Assembly (NCBI GenBank): GCA_020747045.1
Contig: JAGTJN010000007.1
Span: 372,001 to 436,000 of the forward strand
DNA: 64,000 nucleotides
Origin: Phaeosphaeria sp. MPI-PUGE-AT-0046c
Taxonomy: Eukaryota; Ascomycota; Dothideomycetes; Pleosporales; Phaeosphaeriaceae
Direction of reading: 5' to 3'
The notes under the pieces were generated by a model. The model made no database searches. It was not told where the DNA came from and saw only the letters and a list, made by a program, of their open reading frames with translations. The stretch's first letter is position 1; each line of letters begins with the position of its first letter. Shown piece after piece: positions 34,701 through 46,527 of this stretch. The position numbers and the translations under genes are program-made.

Positions 34701-36446
34701 GGAGCGTATGCTTCCTTTGGCTTCAGCCAAGCTCTCTTCATGTTCCTTTTCTCGTGGTCAGTAGCGGTCTTTGGTACCGAGGCTGGCAAGACGATGCTTC
34801 ACCGTGCTATTACCCGCGTTCTTCGTGCGCCAATGTCCTTCTTCGATACAACGCCACTTGGTCGTATCACGAATCGCTTTAGTAAGGACATCGATGTGTT
34901 GGACAACACTATTACCGACTCAATGAGGATGTACTTCATCACTCTGGCTATGATCATCTCGTAAGTCGCACACTTTGCTTCCAGACCTTGCAAGCTAATC
35001 CAACCCAGCGTCTTCATCCTCATCGTCTCCTACTATTACTACTACGCTATCGCTCTGGGGCCCCTTTTCATCATCTTCTGCTTTTCAGCCGCTTTTTACC
35101 GCTCCTCTGCACGCGAAGTCAAGCGCCACGAGGCCGTGCTTCGAAGTACAGTGTTTGCCCGCTTCGGCGAGGCAGTTATGGGAACACCTACTATCCGGGC
35201 CTACGGACTTCAGGACCAATTCTCGCGCAGTGTTCGCGCGAGCGTCGACGATATGAACAGCGCATACTACCTCACCTTTGCGAACCAGCGTTGGCTCAGT
35301 GTCCGACTCGATGTTGTGGGTATCCTGCTTGTCTTCACCACTGGCATTCTCGTCGTCACGAGCCGATTCTCGGTCGATCCCAGTATTGCCGGCTTGGTGC
35401 TGTCGTATATCCTCACGATTGTGCAGATGATCCAATTCACCGTCAGACAACTTGCCGAGGTCGAGAACAACATGAACTCGACCGAGCGTATCCACCACTA
35501 CGGTACAGAGCTCGAGGAGGAGGCCCCTCTACGATTGGGTGAAGTCCGACCTACCTGGCCTGAGCACGGAGAGATTGTCTTCGACAACGTCCAGATGCGA
35601 TACCGTGAGGGTCTTCCTTTGGTGCTCAAAGGACTCGACATGCACGTCAGCGCTGGTGAGCGCATCGGTGTTGTCGGGCGTACTGGAGCTGGCAAATCAT
35701 CGATTATGAGCACACTGTTCCGCTTGCAAGAGCTGTCAGGAGGCTCCATCGTGATTGACGGCGTCGACATTGCTAAGATTGGTCTACATGATCTGCGGTC
35801 GAAGTTGGCGATCATTCCTCAAGATCCAACGTTGTTCAAGGGAACGATCAGGTCGAATCTTGATCCTTTCCACGAGCACTCTGATCTGGAGCTCTGGTCC
35901 GCTTTACGCCAAGCTAATCTGGTGTCGAACGAGGCGACTATGGAGGATACCTCGGGTCGCATACACTTGGATTCGCAGGTGGACGAGGAGGGTTTGAACT
36001 TTTCTCTTGGTAAGTTTACACGATGCAGACAATCTATCGAATCTTGGCTGACGGCTTGTGTTCGCGGGGTTTAGGTCAAAGACAACTATTGGCGCTAGCA
36101 CGCGCTTTGGTTCGCGGGTCACAAATTATCGTATGCGACGAAGCAACAAGCAGCGTCGATTTTGAGACGGATGCGCTGGTTCAGACGGCCATGAAAGTCG
36201 GGTTTTCTGGCCGTACCCTGCTTTGCATTGGTATGTACAATGTCTAGCTACGCTTAAGACAGCCGCTAACGTCGTGTAGCTCATCGTTTGAAGACGATTA
36301 TTGATTATGACCGCATATGTGTAATGGACCAGGGCCAGATTGCAGAAATGGACACGCCAATCAACCTCTACAATCAGGGCGGAATATTCAGAAGCATGTG
36401 CGACCGCAGTGGGATCCGCAGAGAAGAGATTTTGGCGCGGCGGTAG
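31767..36446 (+). CDS. ABC transporter, ABCC/MRP family, Yor1-like
   Basis: A plasma-membrane full-length ABCC efflux pump related to yeast oligomycin-resistance protein Yor1. The model is join(31767..32333,32385..34552,34604..34960,35009..36009,36075..36230,36280..36446), 1471 aa, close to Yor1's length; all joins are in frame. There is no extra N-terminal TMD0: an acidic, Ser-rich leader leads to the GFFSRLTWQWMQPLM segment typical of Yor1-type proteins. NBD1 has Walker A GSVGSGKSS (about residue 647), signature VSGGQKQR (about 736) and Walker B ILMDDPLSAVD. NBD2 has Walker A GRTGAGKSS (about 1254), a degenerate signature FSLGQRQ (about 1365) and Walker B IIVCDEATSSVD. An acidic Lys/Glu linker joins the halves. 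The substrate is unknown; Yor1 exports drugs and affects phospholipid flip. Confidence 0.94.
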
Positions 36447-37877
36447 AGCGTTGAGCTCTGTTGAGCTTTGGTGACGTTCTGCCGGCAACTCATCGGTAGA
36501 AAACCGTGTTGGTGGTTTAAAAAGCAAATGGCGGCTCCCGGTCCAATGGGCCCGCAGCCGCTGTGATTGACGGGAGATGTCACAGTGAGGTGCATGTCAC
36601 GGCGTCTTGCATTGGTCTTTTGGTGCATGTTCTAGCGCTGGTTCGCGCGTGGTGGCAGCATGACATACATGGTAGATTTATTTGAATCTAGCGACGTTTG
36701 CGCTTCCAAGGCGCTTCTCCACGCAAGCGTCGAGCTTATCGCAATGGGTGCTTGGTAGAGCAAGTACGTGTCTACCGGTAATCTCAAAGGAATTGTATTA
36801 GCGGCCGCTCGGACACCCAACGAACAGGGTGGCGAGTGGAAGGCGTCGACATGTCTTCAAGCGTGCGGCGTGCGAGGCTGTGGAGAGGCGATGGAGTGGT
36901 TGAGTGTGTTCTAAACGTCTAGAGTCGCCGTGGCCGCGTCTGCGAAAGGGCAGGCTGAGAAAAGCAGGTGTGTCGGGTGCATGAACACACAAGCCTAGGT
37001 GGTCGAGATCTCTGGCGGCCCAAGCAATGGCAGCCATGCACGCTTTAGCCGCAAGAGACGTGGGCCGGGCAGTTCGACCGCAGCCAAGATGCTGCTGGAC
37101 CCTAGTGGTGCATTGCATGGGTTCTGGGCGCGCGGGCAGGCTCTGGTCGCTAGCCTGTTTGGTGGTGGACCTGGTGGTGGCTCCATGGAATCATGGCCAG
37201 GGCCGCCGCAACGCTGATTGAAGGCGACGTCGTGAGTGCAGCAGCCAACAGCCGTGGGCGGCGTGAAGCTCAAGACGTGTCGCCCGGCAGTAATTGCGCG
37301 ACATTGGTAGCTGGGCGAATACAGTGCGACACGCTCAAAGGCAGGGTCGAAGGGCAGGGTCGTCGTGTTTGGCGGGAGTGGCATCGAATGAGGGCATGGG
37401 CGCTCGGGCAGTCCCCAGCGAAGGCGTCCCCCAATGAGCTTAGCTCGTCCGATCATCATCCAGGGCTGGTTCTGAGCATTCTCCGTCAAAGTAGCTCATA
37501 TTCACCTCTGCTCCCTCCCGCGTCGCTCCTTTCGTTAGCAGTCTCTCCAACCCATTGCAGCCCTGCCGCTCATTGTTCCTGCCCCGCAGCATTCGCAGCT
37601 GACGCACGCCCGGCCAGCTTCCTGCTGCATTGTCGTCGCTCCTTCTTCGCCTGCACACACTGTGTCACTCCTTCCCAGGGCCATTGCACTCCAAACACCA
37701 CGCGGCAATTGACACGACCTCCACGACATCCATCGCCCGAGCCTCATGCACGTCCTGCCGTGAACAACCCTCGACTCGTAAAAGTCGGACCACCCCGCCC
37801 GTCCACCTTCTCGCCGCCTCCTGACGCCTCAGACACGCTCTTCTTTGACGTGTGAAACACTCCTTGCCTACGTCACA
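36447..37877. other. Long upstream region of the membrane-protein gene
   Basis: About 1.4 kb. A 220-codon frame starts with ATG at 37193 and ends at 37855, but its second half is a Pro/Ser/His-rich translation of a pyrimidine-rich tract, and it has no domain. I read it as promoter and 5' leader of the gene at 37878, not as a gene. The region is GC-richer than its surroundings. Confidence 0.45.
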
Positions 37878-38462
37878 ATGGCAATCAACGAGAAGAACGG
37901 GCCCGTCACATTCGGCGCCACCATTGAGAGACCGACGAGCACACTGCAGCCGCAACCAGCACTGCGCTCTGCCCCCTCCACCGAGTCGGCCATGTCGTCG
38001 ACACCCTCAGACTTCGCCAGCAAAGAAGCCGCCGTCGACTCCTCCAACCCATACTCGGCCTTCTACAAGCACCCCGAAGCACGCCGCTCCATGGACGCCG
38101 CCAGTGCTCCCCAGAGCAAGACGCACCTCGACGTCAATACCTTTGAACGCGACATCGAGGCCGGCACACCCCTCTCCGCCGCCACCACACAGCAGCCCAA
38201 GGTCTCCGTCGATGGCAGAGTCAAGGAATGCACCATGTGGCCCTCGAGGCAGGCCGTCATGGACCAGCGCAAGGTCCACAAGCGCGCCCGCGGCTGCAAT
38301 CTGTTCAAGACCTTGACCAGCAAGCAGAGGCTGTGGGCTAAGATCATCATTGCTCTCCTCGTCGTTGCCGCTGCCGTGGGCCTGGGCGTCGGCATCTCGC
38401 GCGCTGTCGGCGGCGGCGTCTGGGCTGGCCAGGGCAAGAGCAAGGAGATTCCACACAACTGA
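37878..38462 (+). CDS. Single-pass membrane protein of unknown function
   Basis: A single-exon frame of 194 aa starting MAINEKNGPVTFG (ATG in CACAATGG context). Residues 1 to about 115 are polar, Ala/Ser/Pro/Thr-rich and probably disordered, with an NPYSAFYKHPEARRSMD segment. A more ordered juxtamembrane block follows: KECTMWPSRQAVMDQRKVHKRARGC and NLFKTLTSKQRLW. One transmembrane helix spans about 154-174 (KIIIALLVVAAAVGLGVGI), followed by a short Gly-rich tail. The positive charges before the helix predict the N-terminus on the cytosolic side with a tiny C-terminal lumenal or outside tail. There is no cleavable signal peptide. I do not recognise a named family; the juxtamembrane block looks the most likely to be conserved. 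Confidence 0.75.
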   Translation: MAINEKNGPVTFGATIERPTSTLQPQPALRSAPSTESAMSSTPSDFASKEAAVDSSNPYSAFYKHPEARRSMDAASAPQSKTHLDVNTFERDIEAGTPLSAATTQQPKVSVDGRVKECTMWPSRQAVMDQRKVHKRARGCNLFKTLTSKQRLWAKIIIALLVVAAAVGLGVGISRAVGGGVWAGQGKSKEIPHN

Positions 38463-39546
38463 GCACCACGACGGCATCATGAGCAGCATGGCAACAAGTA
38501 CGTCTCATCATCCACACCTCTGCACTTCCTGCTAACAGCACCACCAGGGTCGCTTTTACAACCCGTCCTTTGCGCACAGTCACGACATTGCATACTTCCT
38601 TCGGCAGATTCATTTTTCGATATCCCTTTTCGCTGTCCATTGCTTCTAGTCATGTACATACTTTCCAACTGTTTTTCTTCATCTCTGTGTTATCCTCCGC
38701 ATCGGCTGCTCTCAGTCGGCTGGGCACATCACTCGGGTTTTTTTTCTTTTGTAGGCAAGGCGTTACTAGGGATCAGGCATAATGAGCCTCTGTCGTTTGT
38801 ACATGCAAGGCGCAACGGGTGTGATGGCTTATACAGAAGGCAAACAAACAGCAGGTGCTACGGGACGGACCCTGTTTGCAACAGAATAACACAATTGAAT
38901 GTCGCCTCTGCTGGTTGCGAGGTTGAACTTGATCTATTCTTGTGCGTGATTTGACCATTACGTGTGTGTGTGCATATGCCTGTATGCCAAAAATGCATCT
39001 GCATCGTCGATCTACGCACGTCACATGGGAATCGATAGATCCCCTTTTACAGCGCAGCAAATATGTCGTCATGCAAACGAAAACAATCACCCTTTTCCTC
39101 ACGTAATACCAAGCTAATCTTGACGCTGCCAACGTCGAACTTGTCTCACCTTCAGACCTCACACGTCCCCACCAAATCATCCTCATCGTCTCTAAAATTT
39201 CGTTTCGTCAACGTTCGCATCCTGCACCCGCGGGAGATCGACGTTCAAACCACCCACCTACCCACCAATCCAATCACAGTTGGGATGATCCCAACCTTCC
39301 GACTCCGCATTCTTCCGGGTTGATACCTGCAGCATGAAACGAACGCGGCTTTGTTGAGGGTGTAGAAAACTAGTCTACCGCCTACCGGTAGTCTAGCACA
39401 ATGCACGTTTAGCAAGGCTCGGAATCCAAGGTAACAAAACGCATGGGTGGGTGATGTCATTACATACACACACACACACCAGGAATTAATGGTGGTTCCC
39501 GGAGCTTTGATGGCGTGTAGAGTTTTGACCAGACTCCTCGGCTGCG
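38463..39546. other. Intergenic region with a short CA microsatellite
   Basis: About 1.1 kb between convergent genes. It contains a (CA)n run of about seven units near 39466-39479 and short poly-T stretches near 38740. No supported gene; overlapping short frames have no domains. Confidence 0.5.
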
Positions 39547-41205
39547 TCAAGTGAGGCCGCGCGAGCTTGTGCATGATCTTTTGGATCTTCTCAGGGCTTG
39601 AGGCGCTGCGATGAGATGGCGCTTCTGATTTGATATGTGCTTTGTTGGAGACTTGGTACGGTATATTGGAGAAAGAGGTGTCCTGCCATCTTTACTAGTA
39701 CTAACTCCTGTCATGGACTTTGCGGACCATGTCAGCGATGGGGTCGTCGCTGATACTTTCTCATTAATGGCCTGATTGGAAAGGTCGAGTTCTGGCCGGG
39801 GTGTCGACATAGGATCGAGGGCCAGGAATTTGACTGGAGGGCAATCTAGCGTGACTAGATTGGTCCCGGTCCCGATAGTCCTTAGTGTCGGATGACCCGC
39901 GAACATCTTCTGCGAAGACACAGAACGTACGGAGCCCATCATCTCCATCTTGATCCTCTTCTTTCCTGGTAGTTCTTCTGGGCATGTCGATGAAATGCGG
40001 TTGTGCCATGTCTCGGCTTTGAAGAGCTCAGGTTGTGTGGCTTCCAGCTTGATCACCTCTTCGAAGACTTCGGAATCAGAGTCGAACTCATCTAGTACCT
40101 TAACCTTGGTGGCTTTTGCTGGAACTTCCGATTTCATATTAGGGCTCGCCTGTGTAACCATTTTGAAGATCTCCTCGTCTTCAAATATGTCGGAAGCGTA
40201 ATCAAACTCGGAGTCGGACTCTTTGGCTCATGGGGTTGACCTGGAGCAATCCCCTGGACGCGATGGACGCGATCCTGGTACTGATAATTGGTCGTCCAAA
40301 AGTTCGGACACAGGCGATGACGGAGTTCGATCAAAGACAGACGGAGACAGATCACGTGGAAGCTCTGCCGTCAATACTAGAGGAGTACTCGTCGGCTTGT
40401 ACTTTCGTTCTTGTGAATCTTCAGTTCTTCTAGCCATGATTTGTGGTTTAACGCATAGGGGATCAGTAGCACCAGGCCCGCGGCGGAAGTTCTGGAGGAT
40501 TGGCGCCAGGAGTTCATTTTCTCGCGCATAGTCAATAGCCATTGTTCGTCCGTCAAGAGTATACTTTTTGAACTCATCCCATTCTGAAAATGTGCGAAGC
40601 TTTTGTCCTGTTCGGAAGAAGTCAATGAAATCCAGGATGTTAACAAAGGGAGCGGCCTTGAGCTCAACAAGACATTCGTCGATGGTGAGATGTACTGGTT
40701 TCCGTGCTGTACGACATATCGCTTGATAAACCTCCAGATATTGCTCCTTGTCCAGGTGCACGTACTCTCCATCATCCTGTGAGTGCCCTATTCGTACTCC
40801 ATATGGTAGACAGTGTTTGATGATTTCGTCTCGGATAGCGTCCACTCTAGCCTTGCGCTCCTGTTGCTTGGTCCACTGCTGCGTGCCTGAAAATCGCTCA
40901 AATTCATCCTTGAATGTTGCCGTGGGATTTGGTATAAAGTCGCTTTGTGGCTCAAAGGCACCGCGAAATAGTCGTATGTCGTTGTCCGGAGCTCCATTAC
41001 GGCGCAAGAGGTCTACAGCCGATGCAAAGTCTTCGCATTTCATGTAGTTTGAGTCAGGAAAAGCTTCGAGTTGTTGCCTCGCTTCCGCAACATCGGTGTA
41101 GATACCAGGCCGCTTGCCCGTGATCACGACGTAGTGACATTTGCTGTCCTGTGTGCTTCCAAATACTTCGAGTTTGACCGTGGGCCTATGCCTGCCCGCT
41201 GACAT
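39547..41205 (-). CDS. Viroplasmin/RNase H1 N-terminal-domain protein; model uncertain (internal TGA)
   Basis: Residues about 22-69 match the viroplasmin-like domain found at the N-terminus of eukaryotic RNase H1, which binds RNA/DNA hybrids. Key residues are Y25, the GKRPGIYTD loop at 30-38, and the later hydrophobic F/A/V/L helix; there is no RNase H catalytic domain here. The first frame (41205-40228) gives 325 aa and stops at TGA. The same frame continues without another stop to 39547 (about 226 more codons, beginning AKESDSEFDYASDIF, acidic then basic). Either the gene ends at 40228, or a weak 63-nt intron (40281-40219, GTACCA...AAAGAG) removes the TGA and gives 531 aa, or the TGA is a nonsense mutation. 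The start MSAGRHRPTV was preferred over ATG 41241. The central region is helical and has no known fold to my eye. Confidence 0.7.
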
Positions 41206-41940
41206 CTTGAAAAGTGCAAGATGCAGACTGTGGAGAATCAAGTGTATGTCAGGGTTGTTACTGAAGAGTCGCGTCGGGACGCGTCGAGCTCAGGCTGTGG
41301 AAATGACGCTACCAGACCCCGCGTGTGATCTTCGTACAACAACACTCAAGCTACCTATTATGAGCTGTTCACCATAATCGGATCACATTAATTTCTGCAA
41401 ATATATTGGGGCTACAACAAAGGCCCAAGTTCGCCATACTAGCTCATGTGCCCATCGATACATCAACTAGTGCCCGCTAACTAATGTAACCTACACAGAT
41501 GTGCAAAGTGGACCACGACTTGCCCTTCAACACCATCGCTAGGTTATCAAACTCAATTGAGGGGCTGAAAGAATACGGAGTTGGGGACAGCGACTTCACA
41601 ATTGATCGATTCCCGGAAGTTGATGCCCCAGGATGGTTCGGGTTGATGATGAGGTCCACGCAAGTGGAAGGACTAACGTTACGGCACCCCTATTTCCGAG
41701 GACCAGAAAGCGCAAAGACATCGTCTGAACACCATGAAGCATGATCCGCCATATCACGCCGCAGTAATGGCAGGCACCACAGTCATTTGAGCAGGCAAGC
41801 ACAAGGAGTCATGGACTCTCGGCGTTCTCCGGCAGGGGCGTCCAAAGACGTACTGGTATCGTGCTAGTTGCGCCACACCGTCAATTCCTCTAGACTCGAG
41901 ATATGCCCTACTTTTCCCTGTACGAGCCACACCCTACAGT
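41206..41940. other. Divergent spacer between viroplasmin-domain and SLATT genes
   Basis: A 735-bp spacer between divergent genes. A short ATG frame at 41499-41744 (81 codons) has no domain and is not called. Otherwise nothing recognised. Confidence 0.45.
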
Positions 41941-42986
41941 ATGCTGGCGTACGATGAGGAGACGCCTCTGCTAGCGTCGTCCAGAACTTTGCCGTATGCT
42001 TCTCAAGCAACAAGACCCGACACAGATGATATTCATCTTCAGTTCTGCACTTTAGCTGGTGTGCCGCCCTCCAATCTGCCCGATAAGGCACGTCAACCAG
42101 CGGTTTCGAGACGGTCCTTGTACGGACGCGCTGTTCACAGACGCAATGCCCAGAATCGGACATATCTGCTCACAGCATCGCTGTCTAATACTCTCCTCCT
42201 TTCGCAAGTCGTTCTCGGTGCCGCATTGACAGGACTGGGAGCATCTGGATCATCGCATATCCTTATTACCGTCTTTGGTGCACTGAACACCATCATTGCG
42301 GGCGTGGTCGCGTACTTGAAGTCACGAGGCCAGCCAATGCGAGCGCGTATGTACAGGGATGATCTCGACAGGGTCGTTGATGAGATCGAAAACTCGGAGG
42401 TTATGTGGCTAGGCATTCAGAGCGGGGTGCATGGGTACGATGAGATCGCTATCGACGACTCCATCAGCGTTCGTAGCGAGGTTGCCCGTCTGACGAGGTT
42501 GTACGACAAGGTCGTCAAGAACAACACCATGAACGACCGTAAGTCTGTCATTTTTGTTCATGCTGGCAGATATGCTAACACAACCAAGCCGATATGTATG
42601 TCAATGCCGTGACCGCCGATGGCGCCAATGCAGCTCTCCGCGCCCGACCAGGGCAATTGCCTGGACCCGTAGCCACTGACACAACATCTGATGCTCCTGC
42701 TACGAACATTGCGGATCCATCAGCACCAACGGGAATTGTGATTCCCCCAGTTGCGACCCCGGACGATCCAGACGCTGCTCCTGCTTCCGCACCACCAAAA
42801 TCAAAGACGCCTCCACCGGAAGAGTCACTGTCTAAGGGAAAGGTTGCGGAGACCAAGGACGACTCTTCCACGCCTTCCACTCCTTCCACGCCCAAAGACA
42901 GCAGCACCGAAACACCAACCACTAACGGCGAGGATACAAAGAAAGATGCAAGGTCAAATGGAGCAGTGAATGGCAATTCGATGTAA
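41941..42986 (+). CDS. Fungal SLATT-domain two-TM protein
   Basis: The model is join(41941..42538,42589..42986), 331 aa; the 50-nt intron joins TMNDP to DMYVNAVTADG in frame. The region about 58-180 fits the fungal SLATT family (SMODS- and SLOG-associating 2TM effector). It has a basic lead (LYGRAVHRRNAQNRTYLLTAS), TM helix 1 at about 76-99, TM helix 2 at about 105-126 (VFGALNTIIAGVVAYLKSRGQP), then a long amphipathic helix (RARMYRDDLDRVVDEIENSE). In bacteria SLATT proteins are predicted membrane effectors of nucleotide-sensing conflict systems; the role of the fungal version is unknown. The C-terminal 110 residues are a disordered Pro/Ser/Thr/Lys tail. No SMODS or SLOG partner is visible in the window. 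Confidence 0.82.
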
Positions 42987-43896
42987 TTAACCTTGGATAT
43001 TCTGCTCGTATCCTTCAGCTCTTTTCCTCGCACCTGATATGGCGGCCATATCTGTCCTAAGTATACTACGCATCAATAATTAATTCGACTCAAGTACTGT
43101 TACGTTCCTCCATGGTGCTACCAAGTTACGCAAAAGCCTTTTTCTTGCCGACTCAGTTCTCCCTTTTGTCGTGATAGTCCTCATGGAGAGCTCCAAGACT
43201 GACAAAACCTCATATTATAGACGTATCATAGGCTCAGACCTCTTTCGACTTCGCTCCCACGTCGCCTCCAATCTGATGACGTACATGTCTACTTTCATCT
43301 GCCAGGCGCCAGTACATTGGCTTGTCTCGTTCCTGATTGTCTGCAAGGAATAGTTTGATTCGAGCTGTTTTTACGTTTCGCCGCACAACCACTTCAATTC
43401 AACTCGAGCCATCTCATCTTTGGCGTAATCCTCTCAATACGCACATCTTTCTACCTCAGATTTGAGATATCCAGATTTATAGAGTATTTTGCCGCAGCCC
43501 TGTCGACAGATATGCATCGGCGTCGTCGTTGATCGATCGAAGAGTGGCTTGGCACATTGGATATTTATGGAAATGGGGTCAACATCACCTATGGCGTCGC
43601 TGCAGTAGAGTAGTGAATAACAAGTTATGAGGCTGTGAGGGGAAGGCGGCGCAGCCGAAGAAAGGTGGGGGAGCAGGAACATCCTCCCACGTCTGGGCTG
43701 AATTTCAAGTCTAACGCCTACTTACCTCCCCACTCTATCTTCTTCATAATGCTATCCATTTCATTGAGGTGTCTGTAGCGATAACCACGAAACAAAAACT
43801 GGATTCGCCAACAAGCCAACTGTCTTGCGCAGTGCTTCCGCCTACAGCTTGCCACAACTGTGAACACACGGAGCCTACAGCTTGAAGTGATCGATC
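42987..43896. other. Intergenic region between SLATT and APH-like genes
   Basis: About 900 bp holding the SLATT 3' end and the promoter of the phosphotransferase. Open frames here are short and lack domains. Confidence 0.5.
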
Positions 43897-44908
43897 ATGG
43901 CTTGGGCACCTGCTCAGCTACCTTACCTCAAACCGCCTGATCTTCTACCGGCCCCTCTACCAAGCGAATCTAGTTTCTTCGAGTCGACAGCCATATTTCG
44001 GGACGATACGTCCTACCATAGGGTGGTTGCGGTCGAACCTCACTTCATTGTCAAATACGGGCAGGGTGTCAACGAGATCGAAGGCCAAGTACTTCTGTTC
44101 CTCGAGCACCACCTAGAAGCTTGCCATAGCCTTCCAAAACTCTATGCAATGTATCGAATCGCAAGCACTGGTCATATCTGCCTGATCATGCAGCGCATGC
44201 CTGGCGTGTCACTCGATCAATTGTGGCCTACTCTCAACGACGTTGAGAAATCCGATATTTGTGCTAAGTTGAACGGAATAATCACATCGATCCGAAGCAT
44301 CCCAGCTCATTCGCTTTACGGGAGTGTTGACCAAGGCCAGTTTCACCATTACCTGTTCTATAGCCCCGATGGTGACAAAGAAATATGCGGTCCATTCTAC
44401 TTAGAAGACCACTTCAATGCGGCACTGATAAAGCGGCTCCGGTCTGATTGGGCACATATGAAGATGCATAGTTTCAAAGCAGACTTCTATGAGAAAAACC
44501 TTCGAAGGGTTTTAGTTGGTCATAAACCTGTTTTCTCTCATTCAGATATACAAAGGAAGAACGTGGTGGTGCATCGGGATACAATGCAGGGTTTGACCGT
44601 CAGCCTGATAGATTGGGAAGAGGCTGGCTGGTTTCCAGCCTATTGGGAATACTTCACTGCTCTGGAAGGTGTACAATGGGATGATGACTGGTCCCAGCAC
44701 ATCGAGGAGATAACAGAACCTTGGCTCGGCGAGGCGGCAGTCATGAAGATGGTGCATAAAGACCTCATGTGGTAAGCGTTGGTGTTCGTGTTTGCTAGCG
44801 AACTGGGACGTCTAAGCTTGCTAAGCAAAGGACCATCTAATAATATTCCTCCGTAGCGAGCTGAACCTAGGAGAAACGAGTAATAATGACAAGACATGCT
44901 TCGTCTAG
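43897..44908 (+). CDS. APH-family (aminoglycoside phosphotransferase-like) kinase
   Basis: A protein-kinase-like phosphotransferase of the APH fold, an expanded family in filamentous fungi with mostly unknown small-molecule substrates. The catalytic loop is SHSDIQRKN (H215, D217, N222), fitting the HxDxxxxN Brenner pattern; the metal-binding Asp is D239 in LIDWEEAGW, followed by the typical PAYWEY. The N-lobe has a probable Lys at FIVKYG (K53). Two ends are possible. Read straight through, the frame stops at 44775 (292 aa, ...KDLMW). If the GTAAGC at 44772 is a donor and the CCGTAG at 44851-44856 an acceptor, the model is join(43897..44771,44857..44908), 308 aa ending NDKTCFV. I prefer the spliced form on donor quality, with modest confidence. 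Confidence 0.8.
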
Positions 44909-46527
44909 GGACGAAGGACAGAGCCGCACTATCGCAGACTCAGACGTGCAATGGTAAAGGTCGCCCATATGGCTTTGGTACCAAGGCAGCATAGGAACTC
45001 GGTCAAGACAACACGGAACTGTTCGTGCGAGTTTATTATCAGAATAACATGTAAATTGACTGCACCTACGATATCCATTACAACAATTTGCATGGTTGTT
45101 CGATTGTTCTGTCCAATATCTTTGTGCCTCATGTCTCTCCATCTGATTTTGAGCATGCTATAAATGCGTAGAGGCTTTTCACTGTATTTGGTCGGCGCGA
45201 GAGAGTCTTTCAATTGGAGCCGCATGCTTGAGATAGCTTCATGGCTGCTTCACTGCCGATTGTTGAACGACATTAATCTACTAGAACAGCTCGATTTCGG
45301 CTTGTTCAGTGCACTCTATCAATAGACATTATATCTTAAAACCTACTTCAGGCTGACTTAATAGGCACATTCACGAACCGGTCATTTTGATCATACAAAG
45401 TTGCATGTAGTTATTTTGCATTAATCCCTCGACTTGCTGCGCCTTCAGCATAGAGTGACAAGCTATAATTTGGGTCTTACGCTCGAGACAAAGTATTTTC
45501 TGGCTTTATTTCGGTAACTTCCGGGTCAATTGAACATGTCGCTGCTATTATTATCAATAGGGGTGTCTCAACGTTTCAAGCCCCGGGGATAGCATCCCAA
45601 GGAATTCACTGAGTCAATGCTTCGAGTAATAAATCTCAAGAGCTCCGTTAGCTCTGCTTCCATTGAGACTACGCCCTTGATACGAGTTGCGGATATCGTA
45701 CTCGGTCACCAAGGAATGATCAGTATGTGGATTGAATTTGGTCAGCCGATTGTGTGCTCCTGGGCTACGGGCCGACCATTACCAAATGGCGAAATGGAAA
45801 GGCTGATTCAGACCCTCTGAGAGCATCGCTTTGCTTGCGAGAAGCCACTGTAGCAAGCCAGGGACATCTTTACAAAGGAGGAATCCACCATAGCGACAGC
45901 CTCTCCGGCCAATGGATCAGAATAAGCTGTGAATCAAGCGGGCGGAACAGCAACCGGCATGGAGTTTTGAAAACGAGTCTTGGTGTCAGCTGCCAAAGGC
46001 CATGGTATACAAGGTCTCTGAGTTCCCGTGGTAAGGAAGGGGCGTTGTATGATAGATGATTGTTTGAAGGAGTTTTGTAGTCAACAACACGCTTGGCTAC
46101 AGCATCACAACGGCCAAGGTAGTAGGCATTTCAAACGCGAAAGCAGGGTCCACTTCGAGCATCTTGAGTTGATCTTTGACGCGCGGTTTGAAATTGGACA
46201 GTTTTCTATTGTTGAGATTGTAATTGTGGTCGCGATGGGAGGAAATAGCTTGTGAGGTTGAGGGGAACCAAAGAAGCTGCTGCTTGATCTGGGTGCTGAG
46301 AACTGCATCTACGTAACAGCAAGAACGTACGAATGTTCCATCAAGATGATAACAATTGAAGCATTCGAGTGCACGGATGAAAGGAAACCGACAAGACTCA
46401 ATTCTATTGGCATAATGTTTACTTGGGTTGGTTGAGGTTGGGTTGTAATATGGCTTTGTTGGTGGCACAGCCTCACGGTGTTTGATTCTCGAGAAAGATC
46501 TTCCAGAGGAAAGACCATCGTCGACGA
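44909..46527. other. Gene-free AT-richer region
   Basis: About 1.6 kb, richer in A/T than the flanks. Open frames such as 45617-45820 (+) and 46097-46468 (-) show no domain or sensible composition. It could be decayed sequence, but I cannot identify any mobile-element relic. Confidence 0.45.

Noticed and set aside
33384..34730. 448-codon antisense frame opposite the ABC transporter
   Set aside because: It overlaps the NBD1 coding region, where the sense frame has complete ABC motifs; the antisense translation has none.
37193..37855. 220-codon ATG frame upstream of the membrane-protein gene
   Set aside because: The Pro/Ser/His-rich second half is what a pyrimidine-rich leader encodes by chance; no domain is present and it ends just before the real start.
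45617..46468. Several short frames in the AT-richer gap
   Set aside because: None has a domain, good composition or splicing that would extend it.
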